NCBI GenBank assembly: GCA_916048095.2
Contig: OU696572.1
Location: 7,901,454-7,965,453, forward strand
Direction: 5' to 3'
Length of the DNA: 64,000 nucleotides
Origin: Sacculina carcini
Lineage: Eukaryota; Arthropoda; Thecostraca; Sacculinidae
The notes beneath the pieces were generated by a model. That model saw nothing but the letters and a program-made list of their open reading frames with translations, ran no database searches and was not told the origin of the DNA. Below, piece after piece: positions 10,242 to 21,316 of this stretch. Position 1 is the stretch's first letter. Each line of letters begins with the position of its first letter. The position numbers were made by a program, and so were the translations under genes.

Positions 10242-11718
10242 TGCACAATGTCAACGCACACCTGATCGACGCACACACATACAAACAGACACAAATACAC
10301 AATACTTTGTTTTTATCGCAATATTCAATGATATAAGAATTTGCCAGTCACCCATGCTTAGCTTTGTATCAGCAGTCAGAAATATCACAAGAAATAACAT
10401 AAATATATCTTGCCCCAAATTAAGAATATTATTTAAAAATAGCTGATTATATAAAGCACCCCAGCTGTGGATTGATCTAGTCAGATCTAGAATTGATTGC
10501 AAACACTAGTATTGTTGAAAAATTAAAAAACAACAAAAACTTCAATACGCAAAGTTTGTTAATAATTTTCTTCAATCGTTATTATAAAACGGTAAATTGT
10601 TAGTGTCAATGTCTACACATGTAGTCAAAACTGTAAAGTGATGTTCAAATCAATATCATTTTCCCTATAAGTCCATCAAGGAGCCAACGCTTACCGGACT
10701 TTGGTCATGTTGAATTTGTATGTGTGTGTGAAATAATTATATGTATTGTTGACATGATATTAAACTGATAGGACTGAACTGTACTGAGCTGAACGAGCAG
10801 ACACACATACGCCGAATAAACTAAAATACGCGGCGAAACCGTAATATACTCCCCAATAACAAATGAGATCGCGTCCGAGACAATAGACACAATTTGTCCG
10901 AAACTCAACTGAAAAACGAGACTTAGTTTCTTTGGTAAATCAGTTGAATTCAGTCAAGTATATTTAATATATATTTTATATTTTTATATATTTTATAAAG
11001 CAATCAACAAATATGAACACAATGGTGAGTGAGTGAAATTTACTATGACAAAATACAATAAATATAATTAGGCACAATCAAAGAACACAAACAAGCATGC
11101 AGAATGGTGAATGGTAAAAAGAAACAAATACATGCCCAAAAAAGCTTGACAGATTCCATCACCGACCCTCACGTCGTACTCACGATTTCAAACATACCAG
11201 CTGTACATTTTATACCGTGTCTTCGAAACCGATAATTTAAAACTACGCACCACGTCCACTATACATAGACATACAAATACACCACGAATGCAAGAAAACA
11301 ACATATAACATTCACCTTGATAACAAGAATCAAACCTCATTTCGACTGTCACAACCTTATCGTGGCACGACACAGAATATTTAATAAGGAGTAAGGAATA
11401 TACGGAATAAGACTACTGCATAACAATCAAAAACGCCACCACGAAACTCCAAAAAATACACCGCCGCGCAATGACTGAATATGGGGCGACGAACACGTTT
11501 TTTTATTCGTTTAAATTTGTGTGATAATTTTCTGCTACCTTGAAAACTGAAAATTCACCGAATATTGACGCTAAGTTGAAATACTTAAATGTTGAAATAA
11601 ATCAGGAAATTACTCCACTTGTCGGGGTGTCTCAGGAATTTCATAATATAAAGCGTATTGAAAGGAGAAGTCACAAAAAAAACTGATAAAAATTGAAAAT
11701 CTGATTACTTGTTTGGTT
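10242..11718. other. Region upstream of TBRG1, no gene seen
   Basis: Should contain the TBRG1 promoter and 5' UTR. It is AT-rich, without a CpG-rich patch or a clear core promoter. A LINE 3'-end relic lies at about 10926-11110. Nothing else is recognised up to the LTR of element A. Confidence 0.4.
10926..11110 (-). mobile_element. LINE 3'-end relic
   Basis: The string AAATTTACTAT..ACAATACAATAAA, followed by AATTAG and then ACACAA..AAGCAT, is shared with 45945-46015. There it lies beside the 3' end of an old minus-strand LINE. A CTGAATT-type tail near 10930 also matches. Only the untranslated end remains. Confidence 0.45.
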
Positions 11719-12080
11719 TGTGGTTTATATTATGCGTGTGTCGTTTATGTGTATTGTATCATTCATGTGTATTGATATGTGTATGCGTGTCTGTGTTTTG
11801 TGTCTGTGTACTTGACCCTGAACAGCTGTATGCGGCGCTGACTGAATGTTTCGAAGTGATGTGGGGATAGTGAGGGTTTGGGCTGTAGTGGTGGCGAGTT
11901 GGTACGGGCAGGGTGTTGATGGGATTGGTATGTGTTGGTGTGGATGTTGGTTGCTGGTGTTTCCGCGTTACGGTGAGACTGTAGCTTGTTGTATTGTGCG
12001 GAGTCTGTATAGTTTTTTTTTACCCAAATTCATCGCTGATTCATTAATATATTCCATCGCCATAATTTATCGCCTTTACA
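11719..12080 (+). repeat. 5' LTR of element A
   Basis: 362 bases, starting TGTGG and ending TTTACA; nearly identical to 15701-16067. The first third is strongly GT-rich. Confidence 0.9.
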
Positions 12081-12092
12081 AGCTATTTCGGC
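12081..12092 (+). promoter_or_regulatory. Putative primer-binding site complementary to the 5' end of tRNA-Phe
   Basis: AGCTATTTCGGC starts at the base after the LTR, where a primer-binding site belongs. It is the reverse complement of GCCGAAATAGCT, the first 12 bases of tRNA-Phe in human and fly. Ordinary sites pair with the tRNA 3' end and begin TGG. The same string lies at 17928-17939 in B, and a one-base variant at 24002-24013 in C. Confidence 0.5.
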
Positions 12093-12099
12093 CCGAAAA

Positions 12100-12801
12100 A
12101 TGTATGCGAGCATTAAAATAGGCGATATGATTCGTTGCTTTGATAGAACTGGTGATGTGTGTCAGTGGATAGCGAAAATCAAACTGGTAGCTGAATTGAA
12201 AGAAATCAAACATTTGTCGAAAGTTATACCATTATTTCTGGAGGGCGCGGCGTTTGCTGTGTACGCTGAAATGAAGCAAGAGGACAAATGCGACGCGGCG
12301 AAGATTGAGAATACGCTTCTTTCAGCTTTTGGCATGAACGCTTTCCAAGCCTACGAGGAATTCACGCGTCGTGTATGGAATGATGAGCCTGTGGATGTGT
12401 TTTTGACGGATCTACGGAGATTGGCTCGATTGGCCGGCGTTGAGTCCGATGTAGTACTGTTGAGAGCATTTGTTGTTGGTTTGCCATATGTAGTGTCCCG
12501 TGAATTGCGAGCACTCACAAGGGTGGACACACTTCCGCTGAGCAGTGTCGTTGAACGAGCTAGGTGCTTGATGGCTGAGATAATAGATCGCCCAGTGGCA
12601 GCTGCAACTGTGAAGTGTGCCAATTCGGAAAATAGTGGATATCGAACACCATCACGCACATTCAAGAAGAATCACTCACCTTCAAGCAAGCAGTGCTTCA
12701 ACTGCGGTGGTTCCCATTTCACTCGTTTCTGCAGAGCAAATCATAGCGAGGTGATATGCTGGGCATGTGGAGAAGAGGGTCACATATCACGAACCTGCTA
12801 G
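12100..12801 (+). CDS. Element A gag
   Basis: Retrotransposon gag of about 230 residues. A capsid-like helical region (FLEGAAFAVYAEM, then FTRRV..DVFLTDLRRLARLAG) is followed by two zinc knuckles: CFNCGGSHFTRFC near 12693 and CWACGEEGHISRTC near 12757. It forms the particle and binds element RNA. It lies just after the 5' LTR; protease follows. Confidence 0.8.
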   Translation: MYASIKIGDMIRCFDRTGDVCQWIAKIKLVAELKEIKHLSKVIPLFLEGAAFAVYAEMKQEDKCDAAKIENTLLSAFGMNAFQAYEEFTRRVWNDEPVDVFLTDLRRLARLAGVESDVVLLRAFVVGLPYVVSRELRALTRVDTLPLSSVVERARCLMAEIIDRPVAAATVKCANSENSGYRTPSRTFKKNHSPSSKQCFNCGGSHFTRFCRANHSEVICWACGEEGHISRTC

Positions 12802-12809
12802 AATTCGGA

Positions 12810-15681
12810 AAACGGAAGCGGGAGAGCGCCGGAAGCTCTCCCGAAAGCGGCTTAAGGGCGCTTCCCATTATTATTGCGAGTGTTAACGGCTGTCGTGTGA
12901 GAGCATTGGTGGATACTGGATGCTCTCAAACCGGCTGCGTGGTTGTGCACATCTGTGGGAGGCAATCAGCAGTTGGTAACCTTTGATGGAAGCAGAGTTG
13001 TTTGTGGTGGCCCAACAACAGCAACAGTATTGTTGGGAGGCAAAGAGATGAATGTTTATGTGATGGTAGCTCAACGGCTGATTACAGGTATGGATGCAGT
13101 ATTAGGCATGGACGTTATTTCACGGCTGGGAGGAATCTTGGTGGATAGCACGAGCGTGAAGCTCAGCAATGGTCATGTGATATGTATCTTGGGACAATTG
13201 AATGATAGAAGTCAACAGATGGTGATTGATGAAGAAGACTTCAAGGCGTGGTTTGACGGCGCAAAGTGGACGGCAGAATGGAAGTGGAAGCAAGAACCCC
13301 CAACACTTAAAAATACCATCTGCTGCTACAAGACGAACATGACAAAAGAAGTCGAAGAGAAATTTGATTGCGAGATTCAGAGGTGGATTGATGAAGGAGT
13401 AATGGTTGCAGACAACAGCGATGACCCGGTAGGTATTATCCCGCTGATGGCTGTTATTCAACAAAATAAGGGTAAAGTCAGACCGGTTTTGGACTATCGT
13501 GAGTTGAACCATTTTGTCAGTTGCAGGGACGGTCAAGACATGACGTCCTGTGATGAGGCTCTACGTCGGTGGAGGAGATTCAGTGAGCCGGTACGGCTGA
13601 TAGATTTGAGGTCTGCGTACCTGCAAATACATATTGACTCTGCTCTTCAACAGTATCAACGAGTACGCTGGAGAGGCAAGTTTTATTATCTTTCTCGCCT
13701 GGGATTTGGTCTCAATGCTGCTCCTCGAATCATGAGTCGAATTATCGAAAAAGTATTGGGTCAAAATGAGAAAACGAAGACAGGAACCAGCGCCTACATG
13801 GACGACATCATTGTAAATGAGAGTGTTATAACTGCTGAAGAAGTCGCTTCTCATCTGAGGAAGTTTGGGTTAGAAACCAAAGCGCCAGAACTACTTGAAG
13901 ATAATCGTGTTCTTGGCCTTTCTTTGAAACGGAGAGATGATGGTCGCCTGTATTTCAGGCGAGGTAACGACATTCCAAGTATCGATGGCTGTTTGAATCG
14001 ACGTCAACTATTTTCTGTCTGTGGCCGTTTAGTTGGACATTACCCTGTTTGCGGCTGGCTCCGGCTTGCCTACAGCTATGTGAAGAGGTTGAGTCAGGGT
14101 CGATCGTGGGACGACGACGTTGGAAACGAGGTGATGGGTATGCTCGAGGATGTGCTAAAGAAGGTACGAGAGTGGGACCCAGTGAGAGGTTTGTGGTCAG
14201 TGGCTGCGGGTATGGGTGAAGGAAAGGTTTGGTGTGACGCCAGTAGTATGGCAATAGGGGTCGTGATTGAGATCGAGGGGAACATAGTGGAGGACGCTGC
14301 TTGGATGCGACCGTCTTCTGACAGTGGTCACATTAACATTGCTGAGCTTGAGGCAGCAATCAAAGGTGTGAGTCTTGCCTTGAAGTGGGGGCTGAGTGAG
14401 ATGTGTCTTGTGACTGATTCGGCTACCGTGTATGGATGGCTGAGATCAGTTAGACGAGGTGACGTCAGAGTGAAAGTATCAGGGATGTCTGAAATGCTGG
14501 TTCGTCGTCGGTTGTGGTTGTTCAGGGAGATGATTGAGGCGTATAATTTATCAATCCGAGTGAGTTTGGTGGCATCTAGTAAAAATATTGCTGATGGATT
14601 GACGAGAGTTGATAGAAAGTGGCTGAAAGCAGTCAAGTATCAAAATAATCCACTGACTTGCAGCGTAACAGTGAATTCGTTACATGATGACTATCACCTT
14701 GGTGTCGAAAGATCGTTGCATTTGGCTAGACTCGTCAATCCTGATGTTACTAGAGAGCAGAATGAGAGTTGTGTGCGGAAGTGTCCTCAATGCCGTTCGA
14801 TTGACCCTGCGCCAGTACGGCATGATCCAGGAGTGTTAACGGTCGACGAAAACTGGGTGAGACTATCCATCGATACCACGCATTGGGGGAGTACTTGTTT
14901 TTTCACCATGGTTGATTGCGGTCCGAGCCGCTTCGCTATATGGCGGCAGGTGAAGACAGAAAACTCCACAGAAATATCGAACATTCTGTACGAAGTTTTT
15001 CGCGAGCGCGGTCCACCGTTGGAGCTTCTTCAAGACAAAAGTGCCGCATTTCGATCATATCAGGTCGCTGAACTCTGTCGTAAGTGGAACGTCAATTTGA
15101 GATTCCGAGCCGCTCATAGACCATCTGGTAATGGTGTGGTTGAACGCAACCATCGCACTATTAAACGGATGTCAGCTCGTACGGGAAAGTCGCCTTTGGA
15201 CGCGGTGTTTTTCTATAATCTGGCGGCATCGGGTACCGCAAAACATCTCAGATCGCCTAGTGCAATACTGCATAACTATGAGTGGAGACATCCCCGTGCT
15301 AGTGCAAAAACTCTGGAAACGCACGATTCTGCGAGTGTCCGAGAGGGTGATTTGGTGTTGGTGAAACCAGCGGATGGCAAATTTACATCGCGGTGGCTGC
15401 CGGGAAAGGTGACAGATGTTGTTTCAGCCAACAACGTCAAAGTTGATGGAGTGTCTCGGCATATACTGGATGTTCGCCGACTGTACGACAGCGACGATGA
15501 AGACAAACTGGATGCTCCGGAAGGTGGCGAGGTCGATGTGTCGGGGGTGGTGGACGGAGACCAACTGGTGGTCGAAGATGATGATGACGAAGACAACCGG
15601 ACTGTGCTTGCTGACGTGGGACAGATGAGACCTGTGCGAGTACGGCGACCGCCAGCATGGTTGAATGATTATGAATGGTGA
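12810..15681 (+). CDS. Element A pol (protease, RT, RNase H, integrase)
   Basis: In order: aspartic protease with LVDTG near 12905; RT about 13380-13850 with YMDDII near 13795; RNase H about 14230-14600 (WCDASS, INIAELEAAIKG, TDSATV); integrase with an HHCC-type zinc region about 14690-14800 and core about 14850-15170; and a C-terminal basic/acidic tail. It is the fossil copy of an enzyme set that made and inserted element DNA. Relatives in this window: B, C and F. Confidence 0.8.
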
Positions 15682-15700
15682 TGTATACATCAGGAGGGCG

Positions 15701-16067
15701 TGTGGTTTATATTATGCGCGTGTTGTTTATGTGTATTGTATCATTCATGTGTATTGATATGTGTATGCGTGTCTGTGTGTTGTGTCTGTGTACTTGACCC
15801 TGAACAGCTGTATGCGGCGCTGACTGAGTGTTTCGAAGTGATGTGGGGATAGTGAGGGTTTGGGCTGTAGTGGTGGCGAGTTGGTACGGGCAGGGTGTTG
15901 ATGGAATTGGTATGTGTTGGTGTGGATGTTGGTTGCTGGTGTTTCCGTGTTACGGTGAGACTGTAGCTTGTTGTATTGTGCGTGTTGGAGTCTGTATAGT
16001 TCTTTTTTACCCAAATTCATCGCTGATTCATTAATATATTCCATCGCCATAATTTATCGCCTTTACA
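15701..16067 (+). repeat. 3' LTR of element A
   Basis: 367 bases, the partner of 11719-12080. Differs from it by about seven substitutions and one 5-base indel. Confidence 0.9.
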
Positions 16068-17379
16068 TGCTTGAGATTCAATCAATATATTATAGTTGTC
16101 AAGTTTTTACCGCCCATTTTTAGCACATTCGGAGAATGAATATTCAATGAAATTCAGTACGGTGAAATTCAGCTAGCAACGTTTGACGACTGTCTCCCAA
16201 ACTTAACCTATTTTGAAGTATATGTGATTGTGAATAGTTTTACATGTGACCGTTTTATTGAACTGAGCCATATAAATTTTACATTTAGCCTTAGAAATAC
16301 AATTGTATATGCCTGTACGAGCGGCAATTAGCAATTCATAATCACTGCTATATGTCAAGGAGTTACGTCGCTCTTTTTTGTTGGCCTTCGCTACAACCCG
16401 TGCGACGGCCGGATGTGCGGTGTGTCAGTCGTGGTGCAAAGGTTGCACACCACAACTGTGATGAACACAACCTTCAAAACTGACGTCTTCAGCCACGCAA
16501 TTCAACAAGTAAAGTCATACATACACGACGCAGTCAACCTGAATCGATTGACGACACTAGAACACCACGACACCCATAGCTGACACGGTCCAACTGGATT
16601 AAACCGGTTACACCGCCAGGACAGTCTAGCTCACCGGATTTATCGATGCTGTAAAACCGCCTTTTTGTGCACACATGACCAAACACAAGACGACTTTTAA
16701 CACCGTAGCTCAATGTTAACGCGTCACACTCACAAGCGGGCGAGTTGTGTTTCCAATTCCTAAACTCCCGTACTGTGCGATGACTTTCGAGCAAATCACT
16801 ATACAAGTACACTTGTACACCACATAACTCATAGGTGATAGTGATACCTGATGATACCAGCTGTCAGACATGGCTGCATATTTTCTGGAGACACGACTCT
16901 TTCTGATACATCCTCTAATTCGTCGTCTTCACAGCATGGATATGATGGGATCCGGGCTGGCAGTGAGTTTTACGGATTGCAATCTGGTACTGTAACAACC
17001 TCAAACCTATATGCAATCTGCAACCTCAAACCTTTATGCAATCTGCAACCTCAAACCTTTATGCAATCTGCAACCTATATGCAATCTGCAACCTCAAACC
17101 TATATGCAATCTGCAACGGGATTGACTGTCTCTGCGCTACGACAGTGACAGTTAACAGACAATAATATAGGACAGTCACAAACATTAATACATCAGCTGT
17201 ATCACATGTGCATGTAATAATCGCATTGTAGGGAATTTGCCTGATCATCAATGTTCGTACCACAACCTTGCTTCATCTTGCACCGTCTCTTTTATCTCCG
17301 CTGAAGTTAAAAGCCGCCCATCGAATTCCCGATCTAGTCTAATAGTCTACTCACGTATATCCATTCCAGTCACCTCACT
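16068..17379. other. Stretch between elements A and B
   Basis: No recognised gene. A Ser-rich frame on + (about 16862-16990) and a 92-residue frame on minus (16812-16534) are open but unlike anything known to me. A minisatellite lies at 16999-17116. A weak hairpin GTGGTGCAA..TTGCACACCAC is near 16430-16455. Confidence 0.35.
16999..17116. repeat. 25-base minisatellite
   Basis: About four 25-base copies of CCTCAAACCTWTATGCAATC plus TGCAA, and one 18-base variant lacking CTCAAAC. The copies differ at one or two sites, so expansion was recent. Confidence 0.8.
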
Positions 17380-17895
17380 GGATATGTGTGAATGTATGTA
17401 TATTTATAGTTGTATATGTGAGTATGCACGTATGAGTGTTTGCATTAGTAAGTGTACGCATGCGCGAGTGTGTGAGTGTATGTGTCTGTGTGGGTTTCAT
17501 GGTTCGAACGCGTGTGTGTGTGTGTGTGTGTGTGTACGTGTGTGCGCGCGCGAGTGTGTGTATATGTACGCATAAGCTGACCTGTTAGGACTTGGGGATA
17601 GGGATGGGTTGTGTGCGCGAGTGTGCTTAAGCGTGTATGTGCGGGTTTGTATGTCTGTGTGCGAGTGATTGTTCGTGGTGTGAATGAACTTTGGAGGGAG
17701 TGTGTGTGGCGGTTTGTCGTGGCTCGGACGTGGAGAGTTTCTGTGGGTTATTTTGGTGTTTTGGCGTGTCGGCGTTCGACAGAGGTTTTCGCGTGCGTTG
17801 TGTTCTGGATTATTTGGTCTTTTTCTTCTTTGCTGATTTTTTCCACATCATTATTTTGTGTGTCATTTAATACATCGTCTTTTCTAATTCGCCTC

Positions 17896-18738
17896 ATGGA
17901 GGGCCGTGCAGTAGAAGAAAAACCACAAGCTATTTCGGCAACTGCAGTCCTTGATGTGCGCCTGGTGCCAGAGTATGACGGTACAACAGATCCTTCCAAG
18001 TGGCTAAGCAGAGTCAAGAAAATGTGCCGTCTGCATGGAGTCAGCAATGTGGCGCAAGTGGCCGGGATGCGCCCCGCAGGAGACGCGTACTCAGTGGTTG
18101 ATGGACTCTCAGACACAGATCACCTGAATATGGGCAAAGTCGAGGAGGCTCTACAAACTACATTCGGAACTCACGCTTTTGCAGCCTACGACAAGCTTGC
18201 GACTCGGAGGCTGTCGGATGGTGAATGTGTGGACGTATTATTGGCAGATCTTCAGAGATTGGGAGCAAGGTGCAAGATAACCGATCCGGTGGCAATTAAA
18301 TGCGCATTTGTGAGAGCACTGCCACAGCATGTGAGACATACTCTACGAGCAAATGCCAAGCTGGACGACATGTCAACACCAGATGTCGTTAGTAGAGCGA
18401 GGGTTGTCTTGGCAGAGAGTAGCGTGGCCACAACAAACCACTTGGACTGTTTGGAGAGAAATGACGCTAACAAAACTACTGGCATGGCTGTTTCTGCACC
18501 TACCTTGAGCAATTCATACGCGGATCGTTTTGTAAGGTGCTACGTGTGCGGTAAACGTGGTCATATTGCTCGCGCATGCTCCCAGCGTGTCAGACGTGAT
18601 GGTGTTGACAGGGGTCGTCAATTGACTTGTTTTAAGTGCTGTCAGATTGGTCACATCAGTTCAGTCTGCCCGGAAAACGAGCAAGGAGAGGGGGCTTCGG
18701 TGCCAGTCTCTTCTCCTCGACCATATCGGCGCCATTAA
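17896..18738 (+). CDS. Element B gag
   Basis: Starts MEGRAVEEKP and carries a capsid-like region (SKWLSRVKKMCRLHGV; FGTHAFAAYDKLATRRLSDG). Two zinc knuckles follow, CYVCGKRGHIARAC near 18540 and CFKCCQIGHISSVC near 18629. Clearly related to the gag of A and C, though only distantly at sequence level. The tRNA-Phe-complementary string falls within its first codons. Confidence 0.7.
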   Translation: MEGRAVEEKPQAISATAVLDVRLVPEYDGTTDPSKWLSRVKKMCRLHGVSNVAQVAGMRPAGDAYSVVDGLSDTDHLNMGKVEEALQTTFGTHAFAAYDKLATRRLSDGECVDVLLADLQRLGARCKITDPVAIKCAFVRALPQHVRHTLRANAKLDDMSTPDVVSRARVVLAESSVATTNHLDCLERNDANKTTGMAVSAPTLSNSYADRFVRCYVCGKRGHIARACSQRVRRDGVDRGRQLTCFKCCQIGHISSVCPENEQGEGASVPVSSPRPYRRH

Positions 18739-18739
18739 T

Positions 18740-21316
18740 TATCGATGTGCGTGTCAATGGCGAGACCTGTCGAGCGCTGGTGGACACTGGATGCTCCAGG
18801 AGTTTGGTGAACAAGAGACTTTGCAGCCGTGGAATGAATTGGAATAAATTACCTCTTGAGACGATTAGTGGGGACAGAATGTTCTGTGACGGTACCAGCT
18901 TAGTCCTGGTCTGTGTTGAGGATCGGCGGTTTTCTGTGAACGCTATTGTGGTAGAGCATCGGCCGGTTGGAGTGGATTTCGTGTTGGGACTTGATGGCAT
19001 TATGGCTCTGGGAGACGTATCAATACATAAAGACAGGAGGCTGGCTTTCGGGGATCCAAGTCAAGGGAAAATGGACCAAGATGATGTGGCAGCAGCAGTT
19101 GTGGACAAACCAAATATTGAAGAAAAGGATTTTGCCGCAACCTTCAACCCTGCTGATAATGCCTGGAGTGTGAGGTGGAAGTGGTCAGAACATCCCGCTG
19201 TTCTGACGAACAGTATTCCGGAGTATAAAATATCACCACGGGATCGTGAAGAGTACGACGCGGAACTGCAGATGTGGATTGATGAGGGCTGGCTGGTAGA
19301 GCATGATGAGAAGAAGCATGGGTCGGTGAAAGGCTTGATACCACTGATGGCAGTCAATCAAGAAAACAAACGAAAGGTGAGGCCGGTCATGGACTTCCGG
19401 CAACTGAACCAATTCATTGAACTCCATACAGCGGATGCGGATATGTGCCAACAAAAGATGCGCGACTGGAGGAGAATGGGTGAGAGCATAACGCTGCTGG
19501 ATCTCAAAAAAGCTTACCTACAGGTGGGGGTCGATCCACAGCTCTGGAGATACCAGACAGTCATGATTCAAGGGAAGCGTTATTGCCTTACCCGTTTGGG
19601 ATTCGGTCTCAGTGCGGCACCTCTGATAATGAAATCGATTGTCGACTACGTGCTGAGGCAGGATGCAGATGTGAACTAATCGTCATCAGCGTATTTAGAT
19701 GATATTCTAGTCGACGAGCGTGTGGTGAGCGCCGATAAAGTGAGCAGCCATTTCAGTCGATACGGCTTGGTGTGCAAACCCGCGAGTAGAGCTGAACCAT
19801 CGTTTCGTGTTCTTGGTCTGCGTGTGCACCAACAAGATGGACCACTCACTTGGGCAAGGGACAATGAAGTTGGGGACCTGTGTGGACCAGTTACAAGACG
19901 TAATGTCTTCTCATTTTGCGGAAATGTCGTTGGAAACCTGCCTGTGTGTGGATGGATGAGAGCAGCCTCGTCATTTGTGAAACGTTTGACAAATGAAGCA
20001 TCATCTGGGTGGGACGATGACATTTTTGACTCTCATTGTCTACGAGTGATCAATCTGTTCAGAGAAAGGGTGAAATCGGAAGACATGGCAAGAGGGCACT
20101 GGTGTGTGAGCGGTGATCATGCTGATATATGGGTAGATGCGAGTCAGTTAGCTTTGGTTGTCGTGTTGGAGGTGAATGGACACGTGATAGAAGACGCGTG
20201 CTGGTTACGCAAAGATGATTACCATATTAACATGGCTGAGCTTGATGCCGTACTCATAGGGATCAATTTAGCGGTTTCGTGGAGAATGAACAAAATTCGA
20301 GTCAAAACAGACTCGCTCACCGTTCTCCACTGGCTACGAGATGCCCTTACAGGGAAAGCCAGGGTGAAAACCAAGGCAGCTGGAGAGCTTCTGATAAGAA
20401 GAAGACTGGGCACGGTGGAAGGAATTCAAGAAGAGCTTGGACTAAATATTGAAGTAGTGTTAGTACGCTCTGCAGAAAATTGCGGATGTCCTAACTCGGG
20501 TGCCCGCCAGGTGGATGACTTCAACAGTTCAAACGTGCTGCGCCGGTCATCCATCGCCGGAGGTGCAGCAGGATGAAATTATGAGATTGCACCATGTTGC
20601 TGGGCATCCAGGGGTAAGAAAAACGTGGTCTTTTGCCAAACGGCGGGACTCTCGAGTGACCAAGAGGATGGCCCGCGAAGTAGTCATGAACTGCGAAGTT
20701 TGTCGTTCTATTGATCCGGCACCGGTCAAATGGAACCACGGCATACTTTCTGTCAAATGCCCTTGGGATCGACTTGCGATGGATGTGACACATGTACGAG
20801 GAATTCCGTACCTATCGGTAGTCGATTGTGGGCCATCTCGATTCGCCCTTTGGAGGAAACTGACGCAGGAGGACAGCAAGAGCGTAGTGACGAATCTCGA
20901 ACAAATATTCCTTGAAAGAGGGGCACCTCGAGAAGTACTGACCGATAATGGAACAGCTTTCACCAGCTCAGAGTTCCGCGCGTTTTTGTCACGTTGGGGA
21001 GCAATGCCGATTTTCCGATGTGCTTATGAGCCACATGGAAACGAAATAGTGGAAAGATGTCATCGTACAGTCAAGGTGATCGCGGCCAGATCTCATTGTT
21101 CGATAGAAGAAGCAGTATATCGCTACAATTTGTTGCTTTTGGAGGATAGTGCTGAATCTTCTCCGATGGATCGGTTATATCGGTACTCACCAAGAATAAG
21201 AGATGTAGATGAAACTCCTACGAGAGTTAGGTCTAGAGGCAACAGCTATCGGATTGGACAGAGTGTGTGGGTGATGCGGCCAGGAACACGCTGTGACCAA
21301 GTGTCCTCCAGGGGTT
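18740..21316 (+). pseudogene. Element B pol fossil
   Basis: Recognisable parts in order: protease (LVDTGCSRS near 18779), RT about 19270-19720 (KVRPVMDFRQLN, RLGFGLSAAP, YLDDILV), RNase H about 20110-20480 (WVDASQLAL, INMAELDAV) and integrase about 20575-21200 (HHCC region, DVTHV, TDNGTAF, VERCHRTVK). Broken in several places and lacking its 3' end. Confidence 0.7.

Larger units (their letters stand above)
11719..16067 (+). mobile_element. LTR retrotransposon A, both LTRs present
   Basis: About 4.35 kb: 5' LTR, primer-site-like string, gag, pol, purine-rich tract (GGAGGG near 15694) and 3' LTR. Domain order in pol is protease, RT, RNase H, integrase, as in Ty3/Gypsy and BEL/Pao elements. RT motifs (KVRPVLDYRELN, RLGFGLNAAP, YMDDII) look Ty3/Gypsy-related, but the clade is not one I can name. 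The LTRs differ at about seven of some 360 sites plus one small indel, so insertion is fairly recent. No target duplication was recognised. The coding part looks nearly whole, with about two frame changes, some of which may be the programmed shifts such families use. Confidence 0.85.
17380..21316 (+). mobile_element. LTR retrotransposon B, same lineage as A, 3' end missing
   Basis: GT-rich leader with a probable 5' LTR ending near 17927, the string AGCTATTTCGGC (17928-17939), gag, protease, RT, RNase H and integrase. The element stops inside its 3' coding part where a LINE tail begins, and no second LTR is found, so its LTR length and age cannot be measured. Broken: three or four breaks plus loss of the 3' end. 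Confidence 0.75.
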
